Shown one piece after another: positions 23,148 to 35,038 of a DNA stretch of 64,000 nucleotides. Source of the stretch: Haematobia irritans (Eukaryota; Arthropoda; Insecta; Diptera; Muscidae); NCBI RefSeq assembly GCF_050003625.1, contig NC_134397.1, positions 194,825,063 to 194,889,062 of the forward strand. Reading direction: 5' to 3'. The translations under genes were made by a program, and so were the position numbers. Position 1 is the stretch's first letter. The number at the start of each line of letters is the position of its first letter. The notes under the pieces were generated by a model, which searched no databases, was not told the DNA's origin, and worked only from the letters and a program-made list of their open reading frames with translations.

Positions 23148-23505
23148 GAGCTTCGTGGTCCAATGAATAGTGATTTTGCTTAGAAACTGTATGGTGCGCG
23201 GTTCGATTTTTCCGTCTGGTCTAAAGGTAAAATTAAAAAAAGAAGTAATAATAAATATAAAATTTCGTCTACATGTTTTTGTATTACAGAAAAAATTGCT
23301 GTGAAAAAAATAAACCTCGCGAAAGAGGCCAGAAAATTAAAAAAAAAATAACTTGGCCTTTTTTGATTTTTTTTTCCACACCCTGTAAAAGATTCTATGT
23401 TTAAGACAAAAAGCCTATATTTTTGTTCCAAACAAACTTCTTTACTGTAGAAAACCAAATGGTAAACAAAGGTTGTTTGACCAAACATTCATTAGGGAGC
23501 AATTA
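23148..23505 (+). mobile_element. tRNA-derived SINE, family 2, second copy
   Basis: GCTTCGTGGTCCAATGAATA, then GAAACTGTATGGTGCGCGG and a B box variant GGTTCGATTTT, match the copy at 8005-8360 in order. The body also matches (CCAAACAAACTTCTTTACTG). Upstream sequence TATAAATATAACTG at about 23088 is shared with the interrupted locus at 6590. Confidence 0.6.
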
Positions 23506-24441
23506 TTATGGTTGCGAAAACTTTCTAACATCTCTTCTTCGTTTTGTTTTTATTTGTGACAATATAGAGTGAAATCCTACCGGGCACTTAGAAAATTTTG
23601 TTAGAGAACTTCTGGAAAATACACATGTTTAAAGTAGAATGTGTATTTTTCGGATAATATGTAACAGCAGCAACTTTTCTTTTGATAAATCTTATTGAAT
23701 CTTCTGTAACCAATCAAACTCAGAATACATTTGCCCTCCTAGACCAAAATACACAAAACTCAAATCTTTCCATGTTATATTTTTAGTTTGTCCTTTTTAA
23801 ATAAAAAATGTTAAAAGAAAAACGATTATAATATATCTTTGTCTCATCCACCACATCCAGATTTGTATAGAAAACTGTCACCAATTCCCCGTTGGTAATA
23901 TCTGCACACAAGAAGCATCTTTTGGATACTCATAATAATTTGAGATAATTTCAAATAAAAATAAATATATTGTCGTTAGTGTTTTTCAAATGGATTAACC
24001 CATGCGTGTTTTTCTCAAGACCATATGCGTGAGATATAACCATTGTCGCTTGAATCCATTCTCACTATGTGGGGGGAGGTTGAGAAATACTAGAAAAAAG
24101 TGCGTGTGTGGTAGATCAACAAAAAATGGTTTTGGAAAAATGTCGTACATGTTGTAATATACAACAATACATATGAAATTAAGATGACATACCTCACCCC
24201 CACACAAAACATGAAATACGAATAGGATATTTAAACACTTAAATTTTTAAGTGTCAACTAACTCAAATAGTTGCCGACGACTACCTATAGCTAGAGTGAG
24301 GGGTAGGTAGAGTGAAAATGACACTAAGAGCTAACTATCCCTATTTTAATGACATACTCGCAATAAAGTGGCCTTCTATAATGAAGTGTGAATGACATTC
24401 TGTGTATGAAGAAAGAAGAGGGATATGTAAATTAACTTAAC

Positions 24442-24873
24442 AAAAAAAAAAAAAAAAAAAAAAATAAAAACACAAATTTAAAACTTGTGGGTGCAAGCCC
24501 TACGAGGACTGTAGTTGCCGGTGTCAATGTGTATGAAATGTATATAAAAACTAAAAACTTTTATTAATGCGTTATTGTAAAAGTTAAAATGTAACTATAA
24601 CTTTTAAAATAATATTTAAACGTCTAGTATTTTATCGAAAAGTTAAATATTCTTTATAACGTACATAATTTGATCAAGCATCAATATATTACTTGCATAA
24701 ATTTATATCGATACTCAATAAGAGTTTATTGGTATTTGTTATTGCTTTGGGTGATTAAATGTGTGGGAGAGACAGAGCGAGAAATAATACATGTTAGTAA
24801 CATACTACTAATTCCGTATGTTAAATGTAATGCTGAGTATATCAAATTAGCTCTCTCTCTCTCTCTCTCTCTC
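24442..24873. repeat. Simple repeats: A-run and CT microsatellite
   Basis: A run of 23 A residues at 24442-24464 and about eleven CT dinucleotides at 24851-24873. The sequence between and around them (23506-25205) has no recognisable gene. Confidence 0.8.
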
Positions 24874-25205
24874 GATAAATATCCCAAAGTTGATTTATAC
24901 AGTTAACTCCATGTCTCGAATAGATTTAGAAGTAACTAGTGGTACTTATTAGGGAAGAGTAACCAGGCAGCCAAATAACAATAAAAAAACGATAATTATA
25001 TCTAAATCTACATTTTATGGTTTATTTCAAGTTTTTAAATTAAATTTAAGAAACGGACCAATTTAATAACCAGACGTATCATCTGTTTCAATTAAAATAT
25101 TATATAACTTTTATGGAGAGAAAGGGTTCTATATTCTGTATAGAGAGATGTATCAAACAAGTTTGACATTGGTCTTGTTTGTTAAAGAGCCATGTAAAGC
25201 ACTTA

Positions 25206-26406
25206 CACACAGAGAAAATATATGATCACCACAAAGATGTTTCAAAGTCATAATGTTATTTTTTTAAGGGAAACATAGAATATTTACTGCACGCACAAAA
25301 CAAAAAAAACATGTTTGGACCTGGTTGCCGCATACATTTAATGTTTATCTAGAGTATGTAATTGTCGCGAAAATCATGTATTTTGTTTTTATAAAAATAA
25401 TTTTCGAGCGGAGAAAAATATATGTTGGCAATAAGCATTTAAATGGTTCTCAAATGCCGCAAACATGTTCTATTATTTAAATGATATAATTTGAGACCAT
25501 TACATGGTCGGGAAAATCATGTACTTGACCATTCAATTTTTTTTACTTTTTTGCAAAGAAAAAAGAATTTGCATAGGTTAGGTATAGACATGTCTAGAAC
25601 CATTACATGGCCATAAAGACCATGTATATTTTTTCGTGACCATTTAATTTTTGCAGAGAAAAGAATTTTATAAAAACATTGAGTAGGTACACACGATTTT
25701 CATTTTGCGCGCCAGTCGCGTGTTGATTGTTGCTTGGAATGAACGGAGAATACGAAATTAATGTGTTTTGTGTTAATTTATTTATTCAGAAGAGGCACGC
25801 GGTTTTATGTGAACACAAAAAAGGAAAGTGTAATTGAAAAAATTTACCTGGTTTTTGTTCTGCATTTTGCTTATGGTATAATTTATTTTTATTTGCAGTT
25901 ACATGATGCCTGCATTTTTAAATTTGATGGACACGAAGTAAATATGGAATGATTACTTCAAATAAATAAAGTTAATTTTGTGTTTTCTTTTCTTAACTGG
26001 CGTCATTTTTTCGACGACCAAAAAATGTTTTTTTTTCATAAAGATCAAAACATTTTAGGTTGTGACCATGTTCTTTTAACTGGAAGAAAAACATTTTTTA
26101 CGAATATTATAACATTTTAGATCGTGACCATTGTATTTTGATTCAAACAAAATTCTTGTTATCAATATAATAACATTTTAGATGAGGACAATTTTATTTT
26201 TCTTAGAACCATGTTCACTGAGCCAACATGGTTGCAGGTGAAAATGTTACATTATTTTGCTCTTCGAATATGATTGTGACAATCTTCTTCTCTGCGTGTG
26301 GGTAAAATGTCATTTTTTCACTAAACATTATATGCTTCCCGTAAAAAATAACTTTATACTCTTGACATAACATATTTGCGGTGATCATTTTTCCTTCTCC
26401 GCGTGT
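25206..26406. mobile_element. Nonautonomous DNA element with long terminal inverted repeats
   Basis: The left end CACACAGAGAA...ATGATCACCACAAAGATGTT is matched, reversed, by the right end ACACGCGGAGAAGG...ATGATCACCGCAAATATGTT. Similarity continues for about 80-100 bp inward (AGTTATTTTTT, GGGAA). The interior has repeated short blocks around GACCATNNNATGG and ATAACATTTTAGATNGTGACCAT. No transposase frame is seen. Confidence 0.6.
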
Positions 26407-26439
26407 ATAAACGAAATATTTCACAAAAAGAATTTTTTT

Positions 26440-26650
26440 TTCTTCAATCAAGAAATTAATTGATCCAATTAATTTTAAATTGAAATGTCGTCAATCACAG
26501 AAATATAGTATCAATTAAAAAAATTAATTTTTGTGATTGATTTTTGTTTCAATTAAAAGATTTGTTGAATCAATCAAATTTTTAATTGATTTTTTTAACC
26601 TAATTAAGATTTTCATTCGAAAAATTTTCGTGAATTCTTTTTCTGTGTTT
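26440..26650. repeat. AATTAA-rich palindromic MITE, short form
   Basis: It runs from TTTTTTTTCTTCAATCAAGAA to TTTTCGTGAATTCTTTTTCTGTG. The orientation is opposite to the copy at 1164-1452. It lies about 30 bp beyond the right end of the long-TIR element. Confidence 0.6.
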
Positions 26651-27429
26651 GCTCTGAAATTTGGAATATTTCTTTTCATGAGTCTTTAAAGTGATATGAT
26701 GAGGATCTCTATATGCACTAAATAAAGGATATAACCACATGTCATATAATAAAAAACGCATATAAGAATGTTTACCAAAACACCATGTAAATTTGGTGTT
26801 TAGGAAAAAGGTTTCGTATAAGAAAAAAAATATAAAAGAGCAATTGAAAATCACGCCAAACGATAATTCCATTACAAAAATGTATAAACGGAATATGATC
26901 ATATCCTAGAGCAAAATTTCATTTTTGGATGAGTTGAAAAATTTGCGTTGCACTTTGCGCCTGGGATATTTTGGAAATTTTGATCTCCTAAAGACGGCGC
27001 TTCACCGGAAAGCGACGACAATACTATTGTGCTACTTTCGCGTAACGTTGGTTTGCTTTGTCGGCCGTTTCAAGCCCATAATTCGTGCCAAAGGTAGTCA
27101 ATTCGAACAATTCTAAACTGATTTTCTATTCAGTAACTTAACAGCATAAATTCCCTTAATCTTCCTGTTCAATAAGCTCAAATAAATATTGTAATAATAT
27201 GTAGTTTAAATGATTTGGACAATGAACCGGCCTGTATCGATATCAGGCTAATACAAAAATACTGATTCTCAAATTTAATGTCATTTCCGAAATTTTTTGC
27301 TTTCGAATATATGAATAAAAATTGAGATATCTTTTTTGATGTGAATACAATTAAAATTATGTTTAAATTTGAGCTAACAACGTAATTTGTAAATACAATT
27401 ACGATTTTAGTCACTTTAGCAACCAATTT

Positions 27430-27500
27430 TGTTATATCAACAAACATTTTGTTATATCAACAAACATTTTGTTATATCAACAAAAAATTTGTTGAACTTA
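27430..27500. repeat. Short tandem repeat, TTTTGTTATATCAACAAACA
   Basis: Two to three copies of a unit of about 23 bp (TTTTGTTATATCAACAAACA plus flank) between 27428 and 27490. There is no gene context. Confidence 0.5.
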
Positions 27501-27842
27501 AAAATTTTCTGTAACAACAATTTATTGTTAGCTCAAAAATTATAATATTATTTTCTGTGTAGATTCGAAATAGATCTATATATGGAATTCGATCTGATCA
27601 GATCTAAATATTGGTCGAGATCTAATGTCCTAGATATAATTTGTCATCCTATATATAGTTCAATCTGATGATAGATCTCGTCATGTATGAAATTACATAT
27701 AATTATAACTAATTCTCTATCATCATATCTACGTAAATCGGCTTAGATTCAAATGGGCCAAATTTTAGATCTCATCATATCTAATTAGATCCCTCAATTT
27801 TTTTAAAATTAAAAAATAAAAATTATAGTGAGACACCTTGTA

Positions 27843-28775
27843 AAGGGTGATTCTTTTGAGGTTAGGATTTTCATGCATTAGTATTTGACAGATCACGTGG
27901 GATTTCAGACATGGTGTCAAAGAGAAAGATGCTCAGTATGCTTTGACATTTCATCATGAATAGACGAACGATCTGCCACAACGTCGAATTTTCAGTGAAT
28001 GGGCCCTAGAAAAGTTGGCAGAAAATCCGCTTTTTTATCGACAAATTTTGTTCAGCGATGAGGCTCATTTCTGGTTGAATGGCTACGTAAATAAGCAAAA
28101 TTGCCGCATTTGGAGTGAAGAGTAACCAGAAGCCGTTCAAGAACTGCCCATGCATCCCGAAAAATGCACTGTTTGGTGTGGTTTGTACGCTGGTGGAATC
28201 ATTGGACCGTATTTTTTCAAAGATGCTGTTGGACGCAACGTTACGGTGAATGGCGATCGCTATCGTTCGATGCTAACAAACTTTTTGTTGCCAAAAATGG
28301 AAGAACTGAACTTGGTTGACATGTGGTTTCAACAAGATGGCGCTACATGCCACACAGCTCGCGATTCTATGGCCATTTTGAGGGAAAACTTCGGAGAACA
28401 ATTCATCTCAAGAAATGGACCGGTAAGTTGGCCACCAAGATCATGCGATTTGACGCCTTTAGACTATTTTTTGTGGGGCTACGTCAAGTCTAAAGTCTAC
28501 AGAAATAAGCCAGCAACTATTCCAGCTTTGGAAGACAACATTTCCGAAGAAATTCGGGCTATTCCGGCCGAAATGCTCGAAAAAGTTGCCCAAAATTGGA
28601 CTTTCCGAATGGACCACCTAAGACGCAGCCGCGGTCAACATTTAAATGAAATTATCTTCAAAAAGTAAATGTCATGGACCAATCTAACGTTTCAAATAAA
28701 GAACCGATGAGATTTTGCAAATTTTATGCGTTTTTTTTTAAAAAAAAGTTATCAAGCTCTTAACAAATCACCCTC
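27843..28775 (+). mobile_element. Deleted mariner (DD41D type), copy 2, 933 bp
   Basis: It has the same length, ends and internal deletion as the copy at 7070-8002, with no indel between them across the coding part. TA flanks it at 27841-27842 and 28776-28777. The neighbouring repeat unit at 29125 shows the unoccupied target: GACACCTTGTAGATCAAT without the insert, which fixes both boundaries. Confidence 0.93.
27970..28668 (+). pseudogene. Mariner transposase catalytic domain with premature stop
   Basis: It encodes the same N-terminally deleted transposase as the frame at 7191-7895. One CAA-to-TAA change at 28123-28125 interrupts it after WSEE, between the first and second catalytic Asp. Downstream of that the frame is intact through WFQQDGATCHTA and LTPLDYFLWGY to the TAA. 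The N-terminal DNA-binding region is deleted here as well. Confidence 0.88.
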
Positions 28776-30052
28776 TAGATCAATCTCTAGATTTAAATTA
28801 TTTAATATCTGAAAGCTATATTTGATATAATATTTATTATTACAACCTAATAATATTGTTTGGGAATTACTCAAATTTTAAATAAATAAAAATTACAATC
28901 AGACACCTTGTAAATCAATCTCTAGATTTAAATTATTTAATATTCAAAAGATATTATTTGATGATAAATCTCGTCATGTATGAAATTACATATAATTATA
29001 ACTAATTCTCTATCATCATATCTACGTAAATCGGCTTAGATTCAAATGGGCCAAATTTGAGATCTCATCATATCTAATTAGATCCCTCAATTTTTATAAA
29101 ATTAAAAAATAAAAAGTACAGTGAGACACCTTGTAGATCAATATCTATATTTAAATTACTTAATATCTGAAAGCTCTATATTATATAATATCTATTATTA
29201 TAATCTAATAATATTGCTTAGATATTATTCAAATTTTAAATAAATAATAATTACAATCAGACACCTTGTAAATTAATCTCTAGATTTAAATTATTTAATA
29301 TCCAAAAGCTATTTTTTATATATTATTTATTATTATAATCTAATGATATTTTTTTAGCTAATACTCAAATTTGATCCTTATTCCAATCTGTAAACTGATA
29401 TAAGCTATGTAATTAATCCTATCATTAGATTATTACAGTTTGATTTCTAGCCTTTGTTTGTTTAGCTACCCTGTCCCAAAAAAAAATAATAATAAATAAA
29501 AAAGTGCATATGGTTTCCAAGAGCTTGAAGTGTTTAAGACTGTTTCTTCTAGTACAATGAAATTAAATGAAGACTCCGATAAGATATCACAAACACTTTA
29601 GGAATTTTAATCGCAATTGAAATGGAGAGGTAGCACATATACTCAATTTAAATAAAACATATGAAATTTCGATTCGATTAATTAATAACAAAACAATTTA
29701 TATAATATTAGATTTAATGAAGCGTGTAGATATTCCTTGAATGCAATTTTCAGAAATGGCGTGACATAATTTAAAGAGGATTTGTAAAATAACACAAATT
29801 ATAAAGTGATATTAACTGCAAATTGAATAAAGTATTTTTAGAGCAAATATAAAATATTGTTAATATAAAATATTGTGTAAATTTGTATATATTATATTGT
29901 TGAGAAATTTTTTTATTAAATTTGATATAACAAATTAAACCAACTGAGAATTACAAAAATGTATAAATATTATAAAAAAAAAATTAAAAACTCAACATCA
30001 CACACACATTTCGACTTTGTAGAGAGCAACATTTGCTCTTCAATATACTTAC

Positions 30053-30968
30053 AATTTTTATTGTAGACACTATCGAATGAATCTTCAATCGAGTCACATA
30101 AACCGGGTGTTAACGAAACCGATGATGTACCATTTGATGTATCGAACTTTTCTTTTTTGCAACTTATATTCAAACCACTCAATAACTGTTGATGTTGCTG
30201 CTGTTGTTGGTGTTGATGTTGCTGTAATTGATCTTGCAATTGTTGCAAGCATTGCTGCTGGAATTGTTGTTGTTGTTGCTGATGATGATTATTGAGATTT
30301 ATCGATGACGATGACGTTGAAGCAACACTCACATTATCCATATCATCGATTAACATTGCACTACCACCACCACCATTGTCACTATTACCACTACCAACAA
30401 TACTAACACAATTACCACCATTGCCACCATTGGTATTATTAGAATTGCTCGAATTTAGGCTTAGACCATTTGTATCCTGTAACAAAGATAAAGGACCTGA
30501 ACCCGAACCACATAATAATGCTGCCAATTCACTTGAATCCGAAGGTAAAAATTGTTGAGAATTATGCTGTTGCAAAGGCGATGAAGGCGACATTGACGAT
30601 ACGGTCGATGAGGCTGGCGATGAACATAACGAATTTGAATATTGCTGTTGATGTTGGTGTTGTGTAAATTGTGGTTGTTGCTGTTGATAATTATTCAGCG
30701 ATTGAGTAATGGATTGCAACGATTGTAAATTATCCGAATCTTTGGGATTTAAAGAGAAGTCGTCAGCTGTAAAAGCATTGCCACTACTCCACATAAAATC
30801 ATCGGAGGTTAGTAGGGGTAAATCGTCTTGTTCATTCATAGGAATATAGGGTGCACGCATTGTCAAATCATCCATATCATCGACATTCATGGTGTAATAG
30901 GAGAAGTCATCCTCTTGACTTAATGAATTTGGACTGCAAAGTGAAGGTAAACTGCTGCCATCGGGACT
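30053..30968 (-). CDS. sima: sima, oxygen-dependent degradation domain exon
   Basis: Internal exon of 916 nt between a CTTACAG acceptor and a GTAAGT donor, in phase 0 at the start with one base left at the end. It begins SPDGSSLPSLCSPNS. At about exon residues 31-48 it carries DDLTMRAPYIPMNEQDD, which matches the C-terminal oxygen-dependent degradation motif of vertebrate HIF-1alpha (LEMLAPYIPM). In that family the proline in this motif (exon residue 40) is hydroxylated by the PHD/Fatiga enzyme and then bound by the VHL ubiquitin ligase. The Leu normally preceding Ala-Pro is Arg here. Acidic residues follow (DDLPLLTSDDF), consistent with the adjacent activation domain. The rest is Gln, Asn, Ser and Gly-rich, with long CAG/CAA tracts at 30180-30285. 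This motif is the main evidence for the gene assignment. Confidence 0.95.
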
Positions 30969-31034
30969 CTGTAAGATGTAGAAAATATAGAAAAATTAAA
31001 TTTAAATTAATTAAATTAAATTTATTGTCAATAC

Positions 31035-31710
31035 TAATTTTGAGAAAATTTTCTATAGGAATAAAATTTTGAGAAAATTGTCTATAGAAATAAAATGTTG
31101 AGAAATTTTTTTATAGGAATAAAATTTTGTGTAGAAATAAAATTTTGACAACATTTTCTATAGAAATAAAATTTTGAAAAAGTTTTCTATAGAAATAAAA
31201 TTTTGACAAAATTTTCTGTAGAAAAAAATTGAGAACATTTTCTATAGAAAAAAAAAATTTGAGAAAATTTTCCATAGAAACAAAACTTTGAGCAAATTTA
31301 TTATAGAAATAAAACTTTGACAAAATTTTCTATAGAAAAAAAAATTGACAAAATTTTCTATAGAAATAAAATTTTGGGCGAATTTATTATAGAAATAAAA
31401 CTTTGACAAAATTTTCTATAGAAATAAAATTTTGATAAAAATTTTCTATAGAAATAAAAAGTTCACAAAATTTTTTATAGAAATAAAATTTAGACAAAAT
31501 TTTCTATAGAAATAAAATTTTGACAAAATTTTCTATAGAAATAAAATTTTAGCAAATTTATTATAGAAATAAAATGTTGACAAAATTTTCTATAGAAATA
31601 AAATGTTGACAAAATTTTCTATAGAAATTAAATTTTGACAAAATTTTCTATAGAAATAAAATTTTAATAAAATTCTCCATAGAAATAAAATTTTGACAAA
31701 ATTTTCTATA
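31035..31710. repeat. 29-bp satellite array, part 1
   Basis: About 23 units of the ATTTTGACAAAATTTTCTATAG type, in the same orientation as the 19167 array, with GAGAAAA and GAGCAAATTTATTATAG variants. It ends abruptly at the dispersed repeat starting GCCGACTATT. Confidence 0.93.
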
Positions 31711-31994
31711 GCCGACTATTAAACCCTTTTTCGGACGGTTCAAGTGTATTTCACGTTGGGTTGAGTGAATTACCCGAATTTATTCTGATAATTGGTTGAT
31801 AGTTTTGCTGCAAGTAGAGGATGCTGATGAGGAATGTGGTAATTCCGAAACAGCTGTACATCCAACCATCTTGCAGTCTATAGGGCTTTGCCCAAATAAA
31901 TTTGACAAGCATACTTCTCCTCTGTTGGTTAAGCTACACTTGTAGTTTAGTCAATGCATGGCTTTAAGCTGAGGTCAAAAACAACAATAACGAC
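31711..31994 (+). repeat. Dispersed repeat of about 280 bp (GCCGACTAT family)
   Basis: Inserted in the satellite. It is about 80% similar by eye to 56199-56480 over its whole length, sharing blocks such as TTGCAGTCTATAGGGCTTTG and CTTGTAGTTTAGTCAA. No open frame or tRNA-like box was recognised, so the class is unknown. Confidence 0.75.
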
Positions 31995-32770
31995 ATAAAA
32001 TTTTGACAAAATTTTCCATAGAAATAAAATTTTGACAAAATTTTCTATAGAAATAAAATTTTGTCAAAATTTTTCATAGAAATAAAATTTTGTTAAAATT
32101 TTCTATAGAAATAAAAGTTTGAGAAAATTTATTATAGAAATAAAATGTTGATAAAATTTTCTATAGAAATAAAATTTTGATAAAAATTGTCTATAGAAAT
32201 ACAATTTTGTCAAAATTTTCTATAGACATAAAGATTTGTCAAAATGTGCCATAGAAATAAAATTTTGACAAAATTTTATATAGAAATAAAATTTTGTCAA
32301 AATTTTCTATAGAAATAAAATTTTGAGAAAATTTTCTATAGAAATAAAATTTTGAGAAAATTTTCTATAGAAATAAAATTTTGAGAAAATTTTCTATATA
32401 AATATAATTTTGAGGAACTTTTCTATAGAAATAAAATTTTGACAAAATTTTCTATAGAAATAAAATGTTGAGAAAATTTTCTATATAAATAAAATTTTGA
32501 GAAAATTTTCTATAGAAATAAAATTTGAGAAAATTTTCTATAAAAATAAAATTTTGACAAAATTTTCTATAGAAATAAAATTTTGAAAAAATTTTCTATA
32601 GAAATAAAATTTTGACAAAATTTTCCATAGAAATAAACTTTTGTCAAAATTTTCTATAGAAATAAAAGTTTGAGAAAATTTTCTATAGAAATAAATTTTT
32701 GATAAACATATTCTATAGAAATAAATTTTTGAGAAAATGTTCTATAGAAATAAAATTGTGAAAATTTTTT
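31995..32770. repeat. 29-bp satellite array, part 2
   Basis: About 27 units continuing the array after the inserted repeat, in the same orientation. A run of GAGAAAATTTTCTATAG variants lies around 32310-32400. Confidence 0.93.
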
Positions 32771-33260
32771 TTGGTAAAATTTTTTTCCGATTTTGGTAGA
32801 TTATTTTTGGCACGAGTGGTAAACGAGTACTGGATCCCCCACAATATTATGGATCTCTTATAATATTGCAACTGCGGAATGGAACAGCCATTTGGGAGAA
32901 ATTCAATGAAGGAAAAAGTTGTATAAAACTAAAAATAGAATTTTTAGAAAAATTTCTATAGAAATAAAATTTTGATTTTTTTTGGTAAAATTTTCTTCAG
33001 ATTTTGGTATTATCTAGATCTAATCCCAGTTAATAATTTGGTGCGAAGAAGTTTTTGTTGAATGAAGATGTTAAAGAGGTTGTTTCTTCCAAATTTTGTA
33101 TCAATCACACAGCGTTTTCTCAAGATTAGGGCTAACTAAAAATTGGGCAGCACTTAATACTACTCGCCTTAGAAGGAATTTTCCAATAGTCCCTAATCAA
33201 CCCTTCTGCTTCCTCAGACCATTATTCATTAATTAGATGAATAGAAAAATTCATATTTAC

Positions 33261-33790
33261 CTTGGATGAAGTACTTGGTGGCGATAATAAATGCTGAGAG
33301 CAAAGTGTATCATTCGATTCATCGCGATTATTATTTATAAATGGATCAATATTTGTGCTATTTGTTGTATTATTTGTCACTGCTGAATTGCTGCAATTGG
33401 TAGTTGGACTATTTGTGGTCGCACTATTTGTCATGACCCCAGTAGTGGTCACTGATGATGGTGACTGTCTTTGATGACTGTTATGAAGTGTAGTCGTCGA
33501 TGTACTATAGGGCGAAGAGGTATGAATATTACAAAGTTTTTCAGGAGAACTATGACCATTGCTATGTTGATTATGAAGATGGTCACCGGCGCCACCACCT
33601 GTGGTCGATGACGATGAGGTTGTTGAATCCAAAGAATTGATATCATCAGCCAAGAGGCCACCATAAGAGCCCATTAGGCCAACAAGCATATCATTGAATA
33701 ATGGTGTATTCTCATCGAGAGGCAAACAGGCATCAACAGCATTTGGTGCCACTAAGTGGGCTGTAAGATCATCAGGTTCTTCTTTAAGCA
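33261..33790 (-). CDS. sima: sima, internal exon with upstream degradation-domain-like segment
   Basis: Exon of 530 nt with acceptor TTGCAG (plus-strand CTGCAA at 33791-33796) and donor GTAAAT after Lys. Two bases complete a codon started in the 54016-55067 exon (giving ATG, Met) and the exon ends in phase 0. It begins LKEEPDDLTAHLVAPNAVDA. This aligns well with the N-terminal degradation domain of human HIF-1alpha (KKEPDALTLLAPAAGD), with two extra residues before Ala-Pro. LKEE also fits a SUMO-acceptor consensus. An acidic or hydrophobic patch follows (ENTPLFNDMLVGLMGSYGG), then low-complexity Ser/Thr/Asn-rich sequence. Whether this proline is hydroxylated in flies is not shown by the sequence. 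Confidence 0.92.
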
Positions 33791-34893
33791 CTGCAATAGA
33801 GAAATTAGAACAAAAAACTATTAAATAAAAAAGAAGCAAATCTAGAAGAAAAAATCTATGATGAATGTATTGCAACAAACAAATCATTGGAGTGTAAAAA
33901 TTCTCAATATGCTAATCAGTTAAAGTCTACTTAAAAAAATGTTATAAATATTCTAATTCTTACAATGTTTTTTGTTCGATTTCTCCAATCCATGATCTTA
34001 TTTAGTATTAGTTTGTGATTTTTTTACACTTTTACAATTTAAAGCTTTTTTTACACTTGCGTTGCCTTCTCTTTTTTTTGCATTGCGTTTCAATTGAGAG
34101 AGAATTGTTGTAGAGGCAAAAACTCTAGTGAGGATTGTTGTCAGTTTAATTGACTGATTTCAATTGAAACTAATTGACAATTGCACGAATTAAATGATTT
34201 ATGTCAGTTTTATTACCTCTACATTTCGTGGAGAGTGGGGAGATGTAAGAAGAAAATAAACTCAAACACGCGTATGATGTTTGCTCTTCTACGTATGAAC
34301 ATAAAACAATTGCCGAAATTGTATTTGTTCTTTTTGGTTTGTTTGCGATTGCCTCAAATAAAAATAAATTTGAAACAATTTAAAGGCGTTAAATGATGTG
34401 AAAATAATGTTACGGATTTTGTTACGGAGATTGCTTTGGGCGGGAGAGAAGAACAGTATCAATATACGAGAGTATAGGTAGGAAAGCTCAACTATCATAT
34501 TACACAAAAATATTGTGCCAATCATATTTAATTGATAACACAGTTTTGAATACAAATTTTTGTAATATATTAATTTACTATATATGGAATATTTTATTGA
34601 ATAATCATATATAAAATGTATAAATGTGAAAATAATTTAATTCATTAAAATTTGTTAAAGAATATTATTTTTTTTTTATAGAAATGAGGATTTAGGAATC
34701 GAGAGAGAATAAAGCATATAGTAAATGAGAGTCAGCAATATACCACGTTTTTTCAATTTCTAACTCCAATATTTTCTACTCGTATATGCTGCACGAGTTC
34801 CTCGATCTTTTGGGTAATAGTTATATGTATAAGTACCAAAATCAAAGATTGAAGTGATTTTCATTCCCACGGTCAAGAATTTCAGATCTACCA

Positions 34894-35038
34894 CCCAGCA
34901 AAAAAAATTGGAAGTTCTTCCCAAGGCACAACTTTAAAAGCACTTCCAGAAGATGTACTCCCAATGATGTTATTAATTTAGCTACAAAGGAAGTTCTTTT
35001 CATTCAATTTTTTAAAACAGCAGCTTAACGTTTTTCTT
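34894..35038. repeat. Arm fragment of the CCCAGCAAAAAA foldback family
   Basis: CCCAGCAAAAAAAATTGGAAG to AAAACAGCAGC repeats the inner part of the adjacent foldback arms (compare 35717-35850, and the reverse of about 35480-35613). It abuts the larger element, which starts with the same CCCAGCAAAAAA word. Confidence 0.65.

Larger units (their letters stand above)
27590..29400. repeat. Diverged tandem repeats carrying the second mariner
   Basis: The block GACACCTTGTA(A/G)ATCAAT recurs at 27832, 28912, 29125 and 29260. The longer block from GTCATGTATGAAATTACATA to AATTAGATCCCTCAATTTTT occurs at about 27678-27800 and again at about 28974-29095. Excluding the mariner, the spacings are about 135-215 bp, so this is an irregular tandem array. 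Confidence 0.65.
15808..30052 (-). other. sima: sima intron, 14.2 kb
   Basis: Lies between the donor GTAAGT (plus-strand ACTTAC at 30047-30052) and the acceptor at 15808. Its flanking exons join in phase (one base left, two supplied), so no extra coding exon is required. Contents: AT-rich tandem repeats (16010-16640), a mariner relic (17325), 29-bp satellite (17803 and 19167-21861), SINE pieces, a long-TIR element (25206), MITE-like and tandem repeats, and the second deleted mariner (27843). 18000-19160 and 21862-22757 hold no feature I can name. Confidence 0.8.
30969..33260 (-). other. sima: sima intron, 2.3 kb, mostly satellite
   Basis: Bounded by GTAAAT (plus-strand ATTTAC at 33255-33260) and the acceptor at 30969. 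Roughly 1.5 kb of the 2.3 kb is 29-bp satellite (31035-31710 and 31995-32770) split by one dispersed repeat. 32771-33260 is unremarkable AT-rich sequence with one stray satellite unit near 32940. Confidence 0.85.

Noticed and set aside
26925..27116. 63-residue frame beginning MDELKNLRCTLRLG with less AT-rich sequence
   Set aside because: No recognisable domain, no splice context and in an intron. It may be a transposon scrap but cannot be supported as a gene.
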